Assembly (NCBI GenBank): GCA_937944245.1 | Contig: CALDYY010000096.1 | Location: 1 to 49,112, forward strand | Origin: an uncultured Saprospiraceae bacterium | Lineage (GTDB): Bacteria > Bacteroidota > Bacteroidia > Chitinophagales > Saprospiraceae | Reading direction: 5' to 3' | Length of the DNA: 49,112 bases | Shown here: piece after piece, positions 26,347 to 36,017 of the stretch | Numbering within the stretch: the stretch's first letter is position 1 | Layout: every line of letters starts with the position of its first letter | Notes under the pieces: generated by a model | Databases searched by the model: none | The model's input: only the letters and a program-made list of their open reading frames with translations | What the model was told of the DNA's origin: nothing | Position numbers and translations under genes: made by a program

Positions 26347-27246
26347 ATGCACAAGTCAGGATTTATTAATATCATCGGTCGCCCAAATGTTGGAAAATCA
26401 ACTTTGATGAATGCCTTATTGGGCGAACGCATGAGCATTATTACGCCAAAACCACAAACGACAAGACATAGAATTATTGGCATTTTAAGCGACGAGGACT
26501 ACCAACTAGTATTTTCAGACACGCCAGGTATGATTGAAAAACCTATCTACAAAATGCAAGAACAAATGAACCACTTTGCACACTCTACTTTTGAAGATGC
26601 AGATGTGATGCTTTTTGTAGTAGATGCCAACGAAACTTATTCAGAGAACGACCCTATTTTAGAGCGATTGCGTCAAGCAAAAGGTATCCCATTATTTTTG
26701 GTTATCAATAAGATTGACACCATTGACGAAGGGAAATTATTGCAACTCATCAAGTCGTGGAACTTACGATTGCCTTTTAAAGAGATCATTCCAACTGCTG
26801 CTTTACACAAAAAAAATACAGAACGCCTATTAAAAGTCATTTTAGATTATACACCAGAGGGCCCTATTTACTACCCTAAAGACCAAATTACAGATAGGTC
26901 GGAGCGTTTTTTTGTGAGTGAAATCATTCGTGAAAAGATACTATTACTCTACCACGAAGAAATACCTTATTCAGTAGAGGTTATGGTAGAACACTTTAAA
27001 GAAGATACGACCAAGACAGGAGAAGCGTTGGTGAAAATATTAGCGAATATCTTCGTGGCACGCAATTCTCAAAAATCTATCATTATAGGGAAAGACGGAG
27101 GAACTATTAAAAAATTGGGTACTGAAGCTAGAAAAGCCATAGAAACTTTTTTAGAAAAGAAAGTATTTTTAGAATTACATGTTAAAGTAAAAGATAATTG
27201 GCGAGACGATGACTTTTTACTGAAACAATTTGGATACAAAAATTAA
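26347..27246 (+). CDS. era: GTPase Era
   Basis: 299 residues. G1 is GRPNVGKSTLMNALLGER, G3 DTPGM, G4 NKID, with switch region TPKPQTTRHRI. The C-terminal KH domain has IIIGKDGGTIKKLGTEARKA and ends DDFLLKQFGYKN. Era binds the 3' end of 16S rRNA and couples 30S assembly to growth. It is followed by a hairpin and then der, so the two ribosome-assembly GTPases are neighbours, an arrangement also common in other Bacteroidota. Confidence 0.97.
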   Translation: MHKSGFINIIGRPNVGKSTLMNALLGERMSIITPKPQTTRHRIIGILSDEDYQLVFSDTPGMIEKPIYKMQEQMNHFAHSTFEDADVMLFVVDANETYSENDPILERLRQAKGIPLFLVINKIDTIDEGKLLQLIKSWNLRLPFKEIIPTAALHKKNTERLLKVILDYTPEGPIYYPKDQITDRSERFFVSEIIREKILLLYHEEIPYSVEVMVEHFKEDTTKTGEALVKILANIFVARNSQKSIIIGKDGGTIKKLGTEARKAIETFLEKKVFLELHVKVKDNWRDDDFLLKQFGYKN

Positions 27247-27248
27247 GT

Positions 27249-27336
27249 CTTGAGTTATTGGGTGCTGATTCGAAAACCAAAACCCACAACTCAAAAATCA
27301 AAACTAGCCTAAATAAAGATTAGGCAAATTTTTTAG
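27249..27336 (+). terminator. Hairpins between era and der
   Basis: Two inverted repeats lie in the 98-base gap. TTGAGTTATTGGGT pairs with ACCCACAACTCAA (27249-27294), and GCCTAA/TTAGGC (27307-27325) is followed by AAATTTTTT. The second has terminator form but only six base pairs, so readthrough into der is likely. Confidence 0.5.
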
Positions 27337-27344
27337 CAATTATT

Positions 27345-28646
27345 ATGGGAAATATTGTAGCGATTGTTGGACGACCTAACGTAGGAAAATCAACTTTGTA
27401 TAACCGGTTAATCGGACAGCGTCAAGCGATTATTGATGACATTAGCGGCGTAACCCGCGATAGGCAATATGGCGTTTCTGATTGGAATGGCAAATCATTT
27501 ACCGTTATTGACACGGGTGGTTTTGTCGAACATTCTAATGATATTTTTGAAGCCGCCATCAGAGACCAAGTGCGCATTGCCATTGAAGAAGCCGTAGCAA
27601 TACTATTTATGACTGACGTTACAACGGGCATTACCGATTTGGATGATCAAATTGCTGACATGCTCAGAAAAGGCAAGAAACCAGTTTTTCTAGTTGTCAA
27701 CAAAGTGGATAATCACGCTAGATTACTCGCCGCCAATGAATTTTGGAGTTTGGGCTTTGAAAATACCTTCTTCCTTTCTTCTTTGACAGGTAGTGGAACA
27801 GGTGAATTACTAGATGCCTTAACCGAGCAGCTTACAGAAGATGCAATGCCTGAATCAGATTTACCTAAAATCGCCATCGTTGGACAACCTAATGTAGGAA
27901 AATCCTCATTAACCAATGCTCTATTAGGTGAGGATAGAAATATTGTCACAGATATTGCTGGCACCACACGAGATTCTATTCACTCCAAATACAATAAATT
28001 TGGTAAAGAATTTTTATTGATTGATACCGCAGGTATTAGGAAAAAGAATAAAGTGTATGAGAATTTAGAATTTTATTCTGTCATGCGCGCCATTAAAGCC
28101 ATTGAAGATGCAGATGTGGTAATGTTGATGATTGATGCGCAAACAGGCATGGAAAGCCAAGACATGAATATCTTTAAAATCATTATTCGGCGTAAAAAAG
28201 GTGTAGTAATTTTGGTCAACAAATGGGATTTAGTAGAAAAAGAAACCAACACCGCACGTGACTTTGAGCAAAAAATACTAGCTAAACTTGAGCCGTTCAA
28301 TGATGTGCCTATTGTCTTTACCTCGACTACAGAAAAACAACGCATTTCAAAAGCAGTAGATAAAGCGTTGGAAGTGTACGCAAATCGGTCTCAAAAAATT
28401 AAGACTTCTGTGCTGAACGAAGTCATGTTGGCAGCTATCGAACACTATCCTCCCCCAGCCTATCGCGGAAAATTTATTACCATAAAATACGTCACGCAAT
28501 TACCAACTCATTATCCATCATTTGCCTTTTTTTGTAACGCTCCCGACCATGTAAGAGAACCTTACAAAAACTACCTCGAAAATCAGTTACGCAAGCACTT
28601 TAACTTTAGCGGGGTTTCTATCAGTCTTTTTTTTAGGCAAAAATAA
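27345..28646 (+). CDS. der: GTPase Der (EngA)
   Basis: 433 residues with two consecutive G domains. The first has GRPNVGKSTLYNRL, DTGG and NKVD; the second has GQPNVGKSSLTNALLGED, DTAGIRKK and NKWDLVEKE. The C-terminal KH-like domain includes PPPAYRGKFITIKYVTQLPTH and ends with the typical GVSISLFFRQK. It is needed for 50S subunit assembly. A hairpin behind the gene probably ends the transcript. Confidence 0.97.
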   Translation: MGNIVAIVGRPNVGKSTLYNRLIGQRQAIIDDISGVTRDRQYGVSDWNGKSFTVIDTGGFVEHSNDIFEAAIRDQVRIAIEEAVAILFMTDVTTGITDLDDQIADMLRKGKKPVFLVVNKVDNHARLLAANEFWSLGFENTFFLSSLTGSGTGELLDALTEQLTEDAMPESDLPKIAIVGQPNVGKSSLTNALLGEDRNIVTDIAGTTRDSIHSKYNKFGKEFLLIDTAGIRKKNKVYENLEFYSVMRAIKAIEDADVVMLMIDAQTGMESQDMNIFKIIIRRKKGVVILVNKWDLVEKETNTARDFEQKILAKLEPFNDVPIVFTSTTEKQRISKAVDKALEVYANRSQKIKTSVLNEVMLAAIEHYPPPAYRGKFITIKYVTQLPTHYPSFAFFCNAPDHVREPYKNYLENQLRKHFNFSGVSISLFFRQK

Positions 28647-28655
28647 ATTTGGATG

Positions 28656-28695
28656 TAGTGAAGTAATTATCCTAACACTTCGCTATATTTATTTT
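28656..28695 (+). terminator. Probable der terminator
   Basis: TAGTGAAGT pairs with ACTTCGCTA (one G-T pair) over a 12-base loop, followed by the T-rich run TATTTATTTT. Confidence 0.5.
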
Positions 28696-28733
28696 GCAAA
28701 ATATTACAGAAACAAAATTTAATCAAAGTTAGT

Positions 28734-31700
28734 ATGAAAAAAAACAACTCACTTTGGGTTGGAATCCTGCTTATTGCAGTGATGATGACCCTTTCAACTC
28801 ATGCACAGCGCAATAAAAAAGCAACGCCCGAAATAGCCGCCGCAAAATCAACAGCTATCACTTACGATTCCTCCATTTACAATGCTATCGAATGGCGCAA
28901 TATTGGTCCACATCGCGGTGGACGATCCGCAGCCGTAGCAGGCGTTGAAGGGCAGCCGATGCTTTTCTACATGGGCGCAACAGGTGGTGGCGTATGGCGC
29001 ACTACTGATGGCGGTGGCACTTGGGAAAATATCTCCGATGGCTATTTTGGCGGTTCTATCGGCGCAGTAGCCGTTAGTGAATACGACCCTAATGTCATTT
29101 ATGTAGGTGGCGGCGAAGTTACGGTACGTGGCAATGTTTCTTCTGGCAATGGCGTTTGGAAATCAATGGATGCTGGAAAAACATGGAAGCATATCGGTTT
29201 GGAGCAATCTTTCCACATCCCAAGAATTAGAATCCATCCTAAAAATCCTGATTTGGTATATGCTGCCGTATTAGGAAACCTTTACAAAGATAATGAAGAA
29301 CGAGGCGTTTACAGAAGTAAAGATGGTGGAACAACATGGGAAAAAGTCCTTTTTGTTAGTCCTTCAGCAGGTGCTTGCGACTTAATCATAGACCCAAACA
29401 ATCCTAGAGTGCTTTATGCTTCCACTTGGAAAATAAGACGCAAACCTTACAACCTTTCTAGTGGTGGCGAAGGTAGCGGACTTTGGAAAAGTACCGATGG
29501 TGGCGACACTTGGCAAGACATCAGCAGAAATAGTGGCTTACCCAAAGATACGCTAGGCATTATTGGTGTTACCGTTTCACCCGTTAATTCCAATCGCGTT
29601 TGGGCAATTATTGAATCGCAAACAGGAGGCGTATTCCGCTCCGATGATGCAGGCAAAACATGGACAAAACTCAATGAAGACCGTGCATTGCGCCAAAGAG
29701 CTTGGTATTACACGCGCATTTATGCAGACACCAAAGACCAAGATGTGGTGTATGTCCTTAACGTGAGTTACCATCGTTCTAAAGATGGCGGAAAAACATT
29801 TACCTCATTTCAATCGCCTCACTCCGATCACCACGATTTGTGGATTGCACCTGAAGACCCTAAACGCATGATTATCGCCGATGATGGTGGCGCACAGGTT
29901 TCCTATGATGGGGGTGAAAATTGGAGTACCTACTTTAATCAACCAACCGCCCAATACTACCGAGTTGTTACCGACAATCATTTCCCCTATCGTATCTATG
30001 TTGCGCAGCAAGATAACAGTACACAGCGCATTTTACATCGCACCACAGGTGCGTATGTTGATGAGCAAGCATGGGAAGAAACCGCAGGTTGTGAGTGTGG
30101 ACATATCGCCGTTCATCCTCAAAATAAAGATATTGTATTTGGTGGTTGCTACGATGGTTACTTAGACCGTCTGGATCATCAAACCAGTTTGAACAGAGCA
30201 GTCAGTGTTTATCCAGATAATCCAATGGGCTATGGCGTGGATGGAATGCGTTATCGCTTTCAATGGAATTTCCCCATTTTCTTTTCCCCTCATCATCCTA
30301 ATAAACTCTACGCAGGCTCGCACGTGCTGCATGTAAGCTACAACGAAGGACAAAGTTGGGAAGTAATTAGTCCAGATTTGACTAGGAACGATACAACCAA
30401 AATGGGCGCTTCTGGAGGACCTATCACTAAAGACAATACTTCGGTAGAATATTATTGCACTATTTTTGCTGCTGCTGAATCTCCTTTAAAAGAAGGTGTT
30501 ATTTGGGTAGGTTCTGATGATGGATTGATACATTTGACAAACGATGGCGGAAAGAACTGGAAAAATGTTACACCTAAAGCCATGCCTGAATGGATTATGA
30601 TTAACAGCATTGAACCTAGCCCGTTTGATGCAGCGAGTTGTTATGTGGCGGCTACGATGTACAAAAGTGGGGATTTCAAACCCTACTTGTTCAAAACTAG
30701 CGACTATGGCGCAACTTGGACAAAAATTGTAGATGGGATTGCGGAAAACGACTTTACTAGAGTGGTGCGCGCTGACCCAAAAAGAAAGGGTTTGCTTTAT
30801 GCTGGCACAGAAAATGGAATGTATATTTCCTTTGATGATGGTGCAAATTGGCGTTCCTTCCAAATGAATCTGCCGATTGTACCCATTACTGATTTAACTA
30901 TCAAGAATGATAACCTCATTGCAGCTACACAAGGTAGAAGTATCTGGATTATTGACGATTTAACCGTGCTGCATCAACTTTCGGATAAGGTAGCGCAAGC
31001 CAATGTACATTTATTCCAACCAATGGCTTCTTACAGAATGGCAGGCAGACAAGGCAAACCTTCCAAAACAGCAGGACAAAACCATCCCGGTGGTGTAATG
31101 GTACATTTCTACTTAAAAGAAAAACCTGCTGATTCGGTAGCCGTAGCCTTGACCTTTTTAGAAGCCAACGGTACAGTCATCAAAGAGTTTTCAACTAAGG
31201 CAAAGGATAAGAAAAATGAACTCACTGTGAAATCAGGTAGCAATCGCTTTGTTTGGAATATGCGCTACGGCGAAGCAGAATCCTTTGAAGGCATGATTCT
31301 TTGGTGGGCATCCATGAACGGTCCTTTAGCAATGCCTGGAAATTACAAAGTGCGCTTGACGGTTGGCGAAGAAAGCCAAGAAGCGGAGTTTGAAATACTC
31401 CAACAACCTACTTCACCGACTACGCCTGAAGGCTATAAAGAACAATTCGACTTCTTGCGCTCCGTTCAAGAAAAAGTATCTGAAGCACATTTGGCGATTA
31501 AGGAAATTCGCAGCATTCGCGAGCAAATGAATACTTACACCAAACGCATCAAAGACAAGCCTGAAATGAAAGATTTGGTGGACAAAGCCAAAGAAATAGA
31601 TAAAAAAATGACCGCAGTAGAGGAAGCACTTTATCAAACAAAGAATCGAAGTGGACAAGACCCGCTCAATTTCCCTATTCGTTTGACCAATAAATTAGCG

Positions 31701-31901
31701 CACCTCAATGCACTTGCCGATGGCGAGTTTCCACCAACACAACAAATGTACACCGTAAAAGAGGAATTGGCTAAATCCATTGACGAACAGCTCAGCCTAT
31801 TCCAAACGGTAAAGGCACAAGAATTGCCACTATTCAACCAAATGGTGAAGCAAAAAGCACTTGATGCTATCATACTAGAAAACACAGAAGCCGCTAACTA
31901 A
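28734..31901 (+). CDS. Large exported VPS10/sortilin-type beta-propeller protein
   Basis: 1055 residues with signal peptide (MTLSTHAQ at ~25). The first ~750 residues form a BNR/VPS10-like propeller. About ten Asp-box motifs of the form S/TxDxGxTW are visible, for example TTDGGGTWENI, SMDAGKTWKHI, SKDGGTTWEKV, STDGGDTWQDI, SDDAGKTWTKL, TNDGGKNWKNV and TSDYGATWTKI. The region after ~750 has a beta domain and then a helical, coiled-coil-prone tail (~900-1040). Such proteins are often annotated as glycosyl hydrolases, but no catalytic acid pair is evident, so binding or turnover of extracellular polymers is only a guess. There is no T9SS tail. The gene has its own strong terminator. Confidence 0.88.
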   Translation: MKKNNSLWVGILLIAVMMTLSTHAQRNKKATPEIAAAKSTAITYDSSIYNAIEWRNIGPHRGGRSAAVAGVEGQPMLFYMGATGGGVWRTTDGGGTWENISDGYFGGSIGAVAVSEYDPNVIYVGGGEVTVRGNVSSGNGVWKSMDAGKTWKHIGLEQSFHIPRIRIHPKNPDLVYAAVLGNLYKDNEERGVYRSKDGGTTWEKVLFVSPSAGACDLIIDPNNPRVLYASTWKIRRKPYNLSSGGEGSGLWKSTDGGDTWQDISRNSGLPKDTLGIIGVTVSPVNSNRVWAIIESQTGGVFRSDDAGKTWTKLNEDRALRQRAWYYTRIYADTKDQDVVYVLNVSYHRSKDGGKTFTSFQSPHSDHHDLWIAPEDPKRMIIADDGGAQVSYDGGENWSTYFNQPTAQYYRVVTDNHFPYRIYVAQQDNSTQRILHRTTGAYVDEQAWEETAGCECGHIAVHPQNKDIVFGGCYDGYLDRLDHQTSLNRAVSVYPDNPMGYGVDGMRYRFQWNFPIFFSPHHPNKLYAGSHVLHVSYNEGQSWEVISPDLTRNDTTKMGASGGPITKDNTSVEYYCTIFAAAESPLKEGVIWVGSDDGLIHLTNDGGKNWKNVTPKAMPEWIMINSIEPSPFDAASCYVAATMYKSGDFKPYLFKTSDYGATWTKIVDGIAENDFTRVVRADPKRKGLLYAGTENGMYISFDDGANWRSFQMNLPIVPITDLTIKNDNLIAATQGRSIWIIDDLTVLHQLSDKVAQANVHLFQPMASYRMAGRQGKPSKTAGQNHPGGVMVHFYLKEKPADSVAVALTFLEANGTVIKEFSTKAKDKKNELTVKSGSNRFVWNMRYGEAESFEGMILWWASMNGPLAMPGNYKVRLTVGEESQEAEFEILQQPTSPTTPEGYKEQFDFLRSVQEKVSEAHLAIKEIRSIREQMNTYTKRIKDKPEMKDLVDKAKEIDKKMTAVEEALYQTKNRSGQDPLNFPIRLTNKLAHLNALADGEFPPTQQMYTVKEELAKSIDEQLSLFQTVKAQELPLFNQMVKQKALDAIILENTEAAN

Positions 31902-31918
31902 ATAGAATCTTAGAGCCA

Positions 31919-31956
31919 CATGGCAAGCATTTTAAAAATGCTTGCCATGGGTTTTT
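31919..31956 (+). terminator. Terminator of the VPS10-like gene
   Basis: CATGGCAAGCATTTT and AAAATGCTTGCCATG form a near-perfect 15 bp stem, followed by GTTTTT. Confidence 0.85.
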
Positions 31957-32067
31957 AGCTTACGCTGACATATATGGAAGAGATTGTTTTCATAAAAGGT
32001 TCTGACCGAAAACCAAAAGGCAATGTGAGGTATTTCCACCCCCAATCAACTCTTCGAGGCAAAAAAG

Positions 32068-32619
32068 TCACTCCTCAAACTTATTAATTTTTATGATACC
32101 ATCTACTGCCTTGATGCGGGTTTTGGTAAAGTTTTGGTCGGCATCAAAGCCGTAGCCGAAGATAATTTCGTCGGGGCGAGTGATAGTAACAAATTTATTA
32201 GTGTAAATTCTTCTTGTGCGCTCATCCCAAATCAATTCTTCTGAATCTAACTGCTCTCCGTTAGTGCTTTTCCAAACCACACTATCTTGCACAACGACTT
32301 TTGATTCTGTTTCGTAGCGCATGCCATAGTTAGCGGAAAGTTCGCCTGTTTTTATTTGGTCGTCATCAAAAAACTCGACCAGTAAGCCATTGGGAAATTC
32401 CTGCTGATTTTGATTAATCGTGTAGCGCAGCATGGTGGGTGCAGTAATGCGCACTTGCAATCTAGCCGAATCGCTGTAAAGAATTTCTACTTCTTGCATC
32501 TCCTCAATACCCAAATTATCTTTGGTGTAAATGACTTGTTCCCTTACCAAAGCATCTTCTTTGCAAGCTAGCATTAGGCTAAACATCAAAAAAGCAAAAA
32601 ATAGTCCCTTGTTCATCAT
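32068..32619 (-). CDS. lptC: LPS export periplasmic lipoprotein LptC-like
   Basis: 183 residues. A lipoprotein signal (LMFSLMLAC) replaces the transmembrane anchor of proteobacterial LptC, which is normal in Bacteroidota. The body matches the LptC/OstA fold: VEILYSDSARLQVRITAPTM, FPNGLLVEFFDDDQIKTGEL, A-x-YG, then VVVQDSVVWKSTNGEQLDSE, W-D-E and IYTNKFVTITRPDEIIFGYGF. It bridges LptB2FG to LptA in lipopolysaccharide transport. It stands apart from other lpt genes. Two adjacent ATG codons open the gene. Confidence 0.85.
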   Translation of the reverse strand: MMNKGLFFAFLMFSLMLACKEDALVREQVIYTKDNLGIEEMQEVEILYSDSARLQVRITAPTMLRYTINQNQQEFPNGLLVEFFDDDQIKTGELSANYGMRYETESKVVVQDSVVWKSTNGEQLDSEELIWDERTRRIYTNKFVTITRPDEIIFGYGFDADQNFTKTRIKAVDGIIKINKFEE

Positions 32620-32664
32620 AATTTAATTTAGATAGTGTTGCATGTATAAGAACAGCAAACATTA

Positions 32665-32672
32665 CAAATTTA
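32665..32672 (-). promoter_or_regulatory. Candidate -7 box for lptC
   Basis: On the minus strand this reads TAAATTTG, matching TAnnTTTG, about 45 bases before the lptC start codon. No matching -33 element was found. Confidence 0.4.
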
Positions 32673-32760
32673 TAAACTTTAAAGGATGTTGAATAACTCG
32701 TAAGAATGTCATTATCTTAGCATTAAAAGTTACGGTATAACCAAAAAATTATTATCTACA

Positions 32761-33531
32761 TTAAATATTCATTAGTGGATTTCGCAAGGCAGCACAAATA
32801 ATACCTGTTGATACTGCTACGTTGAGCGATTCCATATCGTGTGTGCCATAGGCAGGAATGGTAATAGGATGATCTACTTGCGCTAATATACTGGGAGAAA
32901 GCCCTTGACTTTCATTGCCCATAGCAACAAGACCTGATGTGCTTAACATAGGTTGAAATACAGAACGCCCCTTCAACATGGCTGCATAGGTAGGTAAGTT
33001 AGGAAATTGTTGTTTTAATGCGTCAAACTCAATAGGGATAACTTTCACACGCAAAAAAGCGCCCATAGAAGCCTGTATGACTTTGAAATTATAAACTTCT
33101 ACGCTATCAAGAGAACAAAAAATATGTTGAATACCAAACCAATTGGCAATGCGCAAAATTGTTCCCATGTTGCCAGGGTCTTGAATGCGGTCTAAATAGA
33201 GCGACCAATCTTTAGCAACAACATTGGCGTCAAGGTTCACTTTGGGCTGCTTGGCGATAATTAGTACCTGATTAGGGGTAGTAAGCTGAGAAATTTGCTT
33301 GAGTTCCTTTTGCGTAACCTCCTCCACAAGTGCTTCGTGCGATATTAACAAATCCTTATTGGTTAATATCCAACCTTTTTGTGCAAAAATGGCTTCTATA
33401 ACTATATTTGAGGCATTCAACATTTCGTACGCTAATTTTGTACCTTCGGCGATGAAATTGTTGTAAACTTGACGATATTTCTTCTCTGAAAGACTGCGAA
33501 TATACTTTTCTTTGTTTTTGGAAAGTGGCAT
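32761..33531 (-). CDS. SpoU/TrmH-family RNA 2'-O-methyltransferase
   Basis: 256 residues. An N-terminal substrate-binding part (SEKKYRQVYNNFIAEGTKL, L30e-like) precedes a SPOUT trefoil-knot domain with its three motifs: LDRIQDPGNMGTILRIANW, MGNESQGLSP and PAYGTHDMESLNVAVSTGI. It methylates ribose 2'-OH in rRNA or tRNA; the exact site cannot be told. The start is only 14 bases from the ATG of the divergent TamL-like gene, so their promoters must overlap each other's coding regions or leaders. Confidence 0.92.
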   Translation of the reverse strand: MPLSKNKEKYIRSLSEKKYRQVYNNFIAEGTKLAYEMLNASNIVIEAIFAQKGWILTNKDLLISHEALVEEVTQKELKQISQLTTPNQVLIIAKQPKVNLDANVVAKDWSLYLDRIQDPGNMGTILRIANWFGIQHIFCSLDSVEVYNFKVIQASMGAFLRVKVIPIEFDALKQQFPNLPTYAAMLKGRSVFQPMLSTSGLVAMGNESQGLSPSILAQVDHPITIPAYGTHDMESLNVAVSTGIICAALRNPLMNI

Positions 33532-33545
33532 TATTTGACTTAACG

Positions 33546-36017
33546 ATGAATTTAAGAATTATTTTATTGCTTATTTGTTCTTATGTGCTTGCTTCTTGTA
33601 GTAGTGCAAAATACTTACAGGATCAACAACAGCTATTAATCCAAAACAAAATTAACATTATTAGCGAAGAAAAAATACCCAATAAAACCTATTTAGAATA
33701 CGAACTTTCTACTATTCCTAAACAACAGCCCAATAAAAAATTCTTTTTCATAAATCGGGAATGGCTATACTTTAAATCACAGGATAGCACTAAGTTAGTT
33801 CAGCAACTGATTAGAAAAAGATTAGCAGAAGCTCCTGTCATTATAGACACCGCGTTAGTAAGTGCTAGTCAAAAAGCTATGCTTAATTTTTTAATTAGCC
33901 GTGGTTATTACAATGCTAAAGTCAATAAAAAGATAGAAGAACTAGCCGATTTAAAAAGAGCTAGGGTAATCTATAACGTCTATCCTAAACATCAATACCT
34001 TATTGATACGATAGTATATACAAGTAAGGATAGTACCATACAAAACATTTTAAATAAAAAAAGCAATCAAACCTATTTAAAAAAGGGACAGCCAGGTTCC
34101 TTAGAGCTTTATAATAAAGAAGTGACTAGAATTGTAAACGATTTACGCAACAATGGATATGCCAACTTTACCAACAGTTATGTTAGCGACTTAATTGCCG
34201 ATTCCTCTGGAATGAATCTTCGCGCAAGATTGGAGGTGCTACTACCTAATGATAGCCTAAAACACAAACGATATACTATAGGAGATATTACTGTTTTTTC
34301 TAATTATGATCCGCTTGATTCTCTGATAATGATTACTAAAGGCACTCTTCCAGAGCATGACCCCTCTAGTTCAATCACTTATGTTAGAGACACCGTTATT
34401 GATGGTATAACGTTCATGTACACTAATTGGAAAAATGGAGTACGCCTACAAACACTACTCAGAGAAATTGATTTAAAAAGCGGACAGCAATATAGTTTAG
34501 AAACGGAAAGAGCAACAAACGACAATCTCAATTCACTAGGCATTTTTAAATTTATTTCTATTCGTTCGCAAGTAGATTCTATATTAGATACTGTCATCCA
34601 TTATAATATTTTTTTAACTAGAAATACGCTTTTCTCAATAGGTCCAGACATCGAAGCTCGCTATGCGAATCAATTTAATACCTCCAGTAGTCGCTTAAAC
34701 TTAATTGGAATAGCAGCAAGACTTTCCCTGAATGCTCGAAATATTTTTAAAGGTGCGGAATATTTGTCCAACAATATTTCCCTAGAACTCGAATTTGATA
34801 TTTTTAATAATTTCGCACTTAACACCGTGGATATTGGCTTGCAACAAAACTTAGATATACCTCGCTTTATAGATTATTTGGGTATGTGGAATATAATGAG
34901 AAAGAAAAATAAACCTTCTCCATTATACAATTTTATTAAAAACTCAAATACTCGAATTAGGGTAAGCTATAATTTTTTGAGTCGTAAAAACTTCTATGAT
35001 TATCAACTATTCAACGGAACACTTGGGTTTGACTCTCAACTCTCTACCAAACACCGATTGGTCGTCAATCATATTGGAATTGACTATTTTAATCCAAAAA
35101 ACATAGGACAAAATTTTCAAACTGTTTTAATTAATAATCCTTTTTTGGAAAGAAGTTTTGGAGACCAATTATTTACAGGTTTTTTATTTAGGGGAATTAA
35201 CTATTTTTATAATGAGCGACCCAACAGATATGGATATTCTTTCGCCGGCAATATTAATTTAGAATTTTCAGGAGCAGAAGTAGAATTAGCTAATGCCATT
35301 TATAATCAATTTGCACTTAACCCCGGTGTATTTAAAATTGGTGATACTGATTTCTCACGCTATCTACGCACCGAAATAGATGGAAGATTATATAAAATAT
35401 TTAACCCTAATCAATCCTTTGCTATGCGTGCCAACATTGGTATTGGCATACCTTTTGGCGGTACTCCTGAAGTACCTTATGTTAAACAATTTTTTATAGG
35501 AGGACCAAATAGTATTAGAGCTTTTGCGGCTAGGGAAATAGGTCCAGGTGCGCATTGTAGTTCAGATATTCACGGTAGCATATGTGGTAAAGATTTTGGT
35601 GATCCTCAAACAGACTTACCATTTTATCAAACTGGAGCAATCAAACTAGAGTTTAATGCAGAATATCGTTTTAATTTATTTTCATTTTTCGGCAATTCTA
35701 TTGCTAGTGCACTATTTTTAGATATAGGCAATGTATGGCTATCTAGAGAAGATAGCAGCAGACCTAATTCGCAGTTCAGATTTACGCCACTTAAAAGTAC
35801 AAACGGAACTATTGCGAACGATGCTTTTTATCAACAATTTGCTATTGGAACGGGTACAGGTATTAGATTTGATTTCAATTATTTTATTTTACGCTTCGAT
35901 GTTGGCTATCCCTTACGCTCACCCCATAGAAAAGACGATGTCTGGATTACCGTTAAAGATTTCAACGTTGGCAGAAATAACTTAAATTATAATCTAGCTA
36001 TTGGCTATCCTTTTTAA
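33546..36017 (+). CDS. BamA/TamA-superfamily outer-membrane lipoprotein, TamL-like
   Basis: 823 residues from the ATG at 33546 (a GTG at 33525 would overlap the divergent gene). The lipobox SYVLASC at ~15-20 marks a lipoprotein, a feature of the Bacteroidota TamA homologue TamL; proteobacterial TamA is not lipidated. POTRA-like modules span ~30-360 (RVIYNVYPKHQYLIDTIVY, DITVFSNYDPLDSL). The C-terminal barrel contains the FIGGPNSIRAFAAREIGPG strand that holds the superfamily's R-x-(F/Y) lid motif, and it ends in YNLAIGYPF. It helps insert or transport outer-membrane material. It overlaps nth tail to tail by 20 bases. Confidence 0.9.
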   Translation: MNLRIILLLICSYVLASCSSAKYLQDQQQLLIQNKINIISEEKIPNKTYLEYELSTIPKQQPNKKFFFINREWLYFKSQDSTKLVQQLIRKRLAEAPVIIDTALVSASQKAMLNFLISRGYYNAKVNKKIEELADLKRARVIYNVYPKHQYLIDTIVYTSKDSTIQNILNKKSNQTYLKKGQPGSLELYNKEVTRIVNDLRNNGYANFTNSYVSDLIADSSGMNLRARLEVLLPNDSLKHKRYTIGDITVFSNYDPLDSLIMITKGTLPEHDPSSSITYVRDTVIDGITFMYTNWKNGVRLQTLLREIDLKSGQQYSLETERATNDNLNSLGIFKFISIRSQVDSILDTVIHYNIFLTRNTLFSIGPDIEARYANQFNTSSSRLNLIGIAARLSLNARNIFKGAEYLSNNISLELEFDIFNNFALNTVDIGLQQNLDIPRFIDYLGMWNIMRKKNKPSPLYNFIKNSNTRIRVSYNFLSRKNFYDYQLFNGTLGFDSQLSTKHRLVVNHIGIDYFNPKNIGQNFQTVLINNPFLERSFGDQLFTGFLFRGINYFYNERPNRYGYSFAGNINLEFSGAEVELANAIYNQFALNPGVFKIGDTDFSRYLRTEIDGRLYKIFNPNQSFAMRANIGIGIPFGGTPEVPYVKQFFIGGPNSIRAFAAREIGPGAHCSSDIHGSICGKDFGDPQTDLPFYQTGAIKLEFNAEYRFNLFSFFGNSIASALFLDIGNVWLSREDSSRPNSQFRFTPLKSTNGTIANDAFYQQFAIGTGTGIRFDFNYFILRFDVGYPLRSPHRKDDVWITVKDFNVGRNNLNYNLAIGYPF

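Noticed and set aside
29447-30863. Several antisense ORFs of 60-125 codons in the VPS10-like gene
   Set aside because: They mirror codon bias of the large plus-strand gene, have no domain-like features, and overlap each other.
33525-33545. GTG start for the TamL-like gene
   Set aside because: It would overlap the divergent methyltransferase gene and put extra polar residues before the lipoprotein signal; the ATG at 33546 gives a normal signal peptide.
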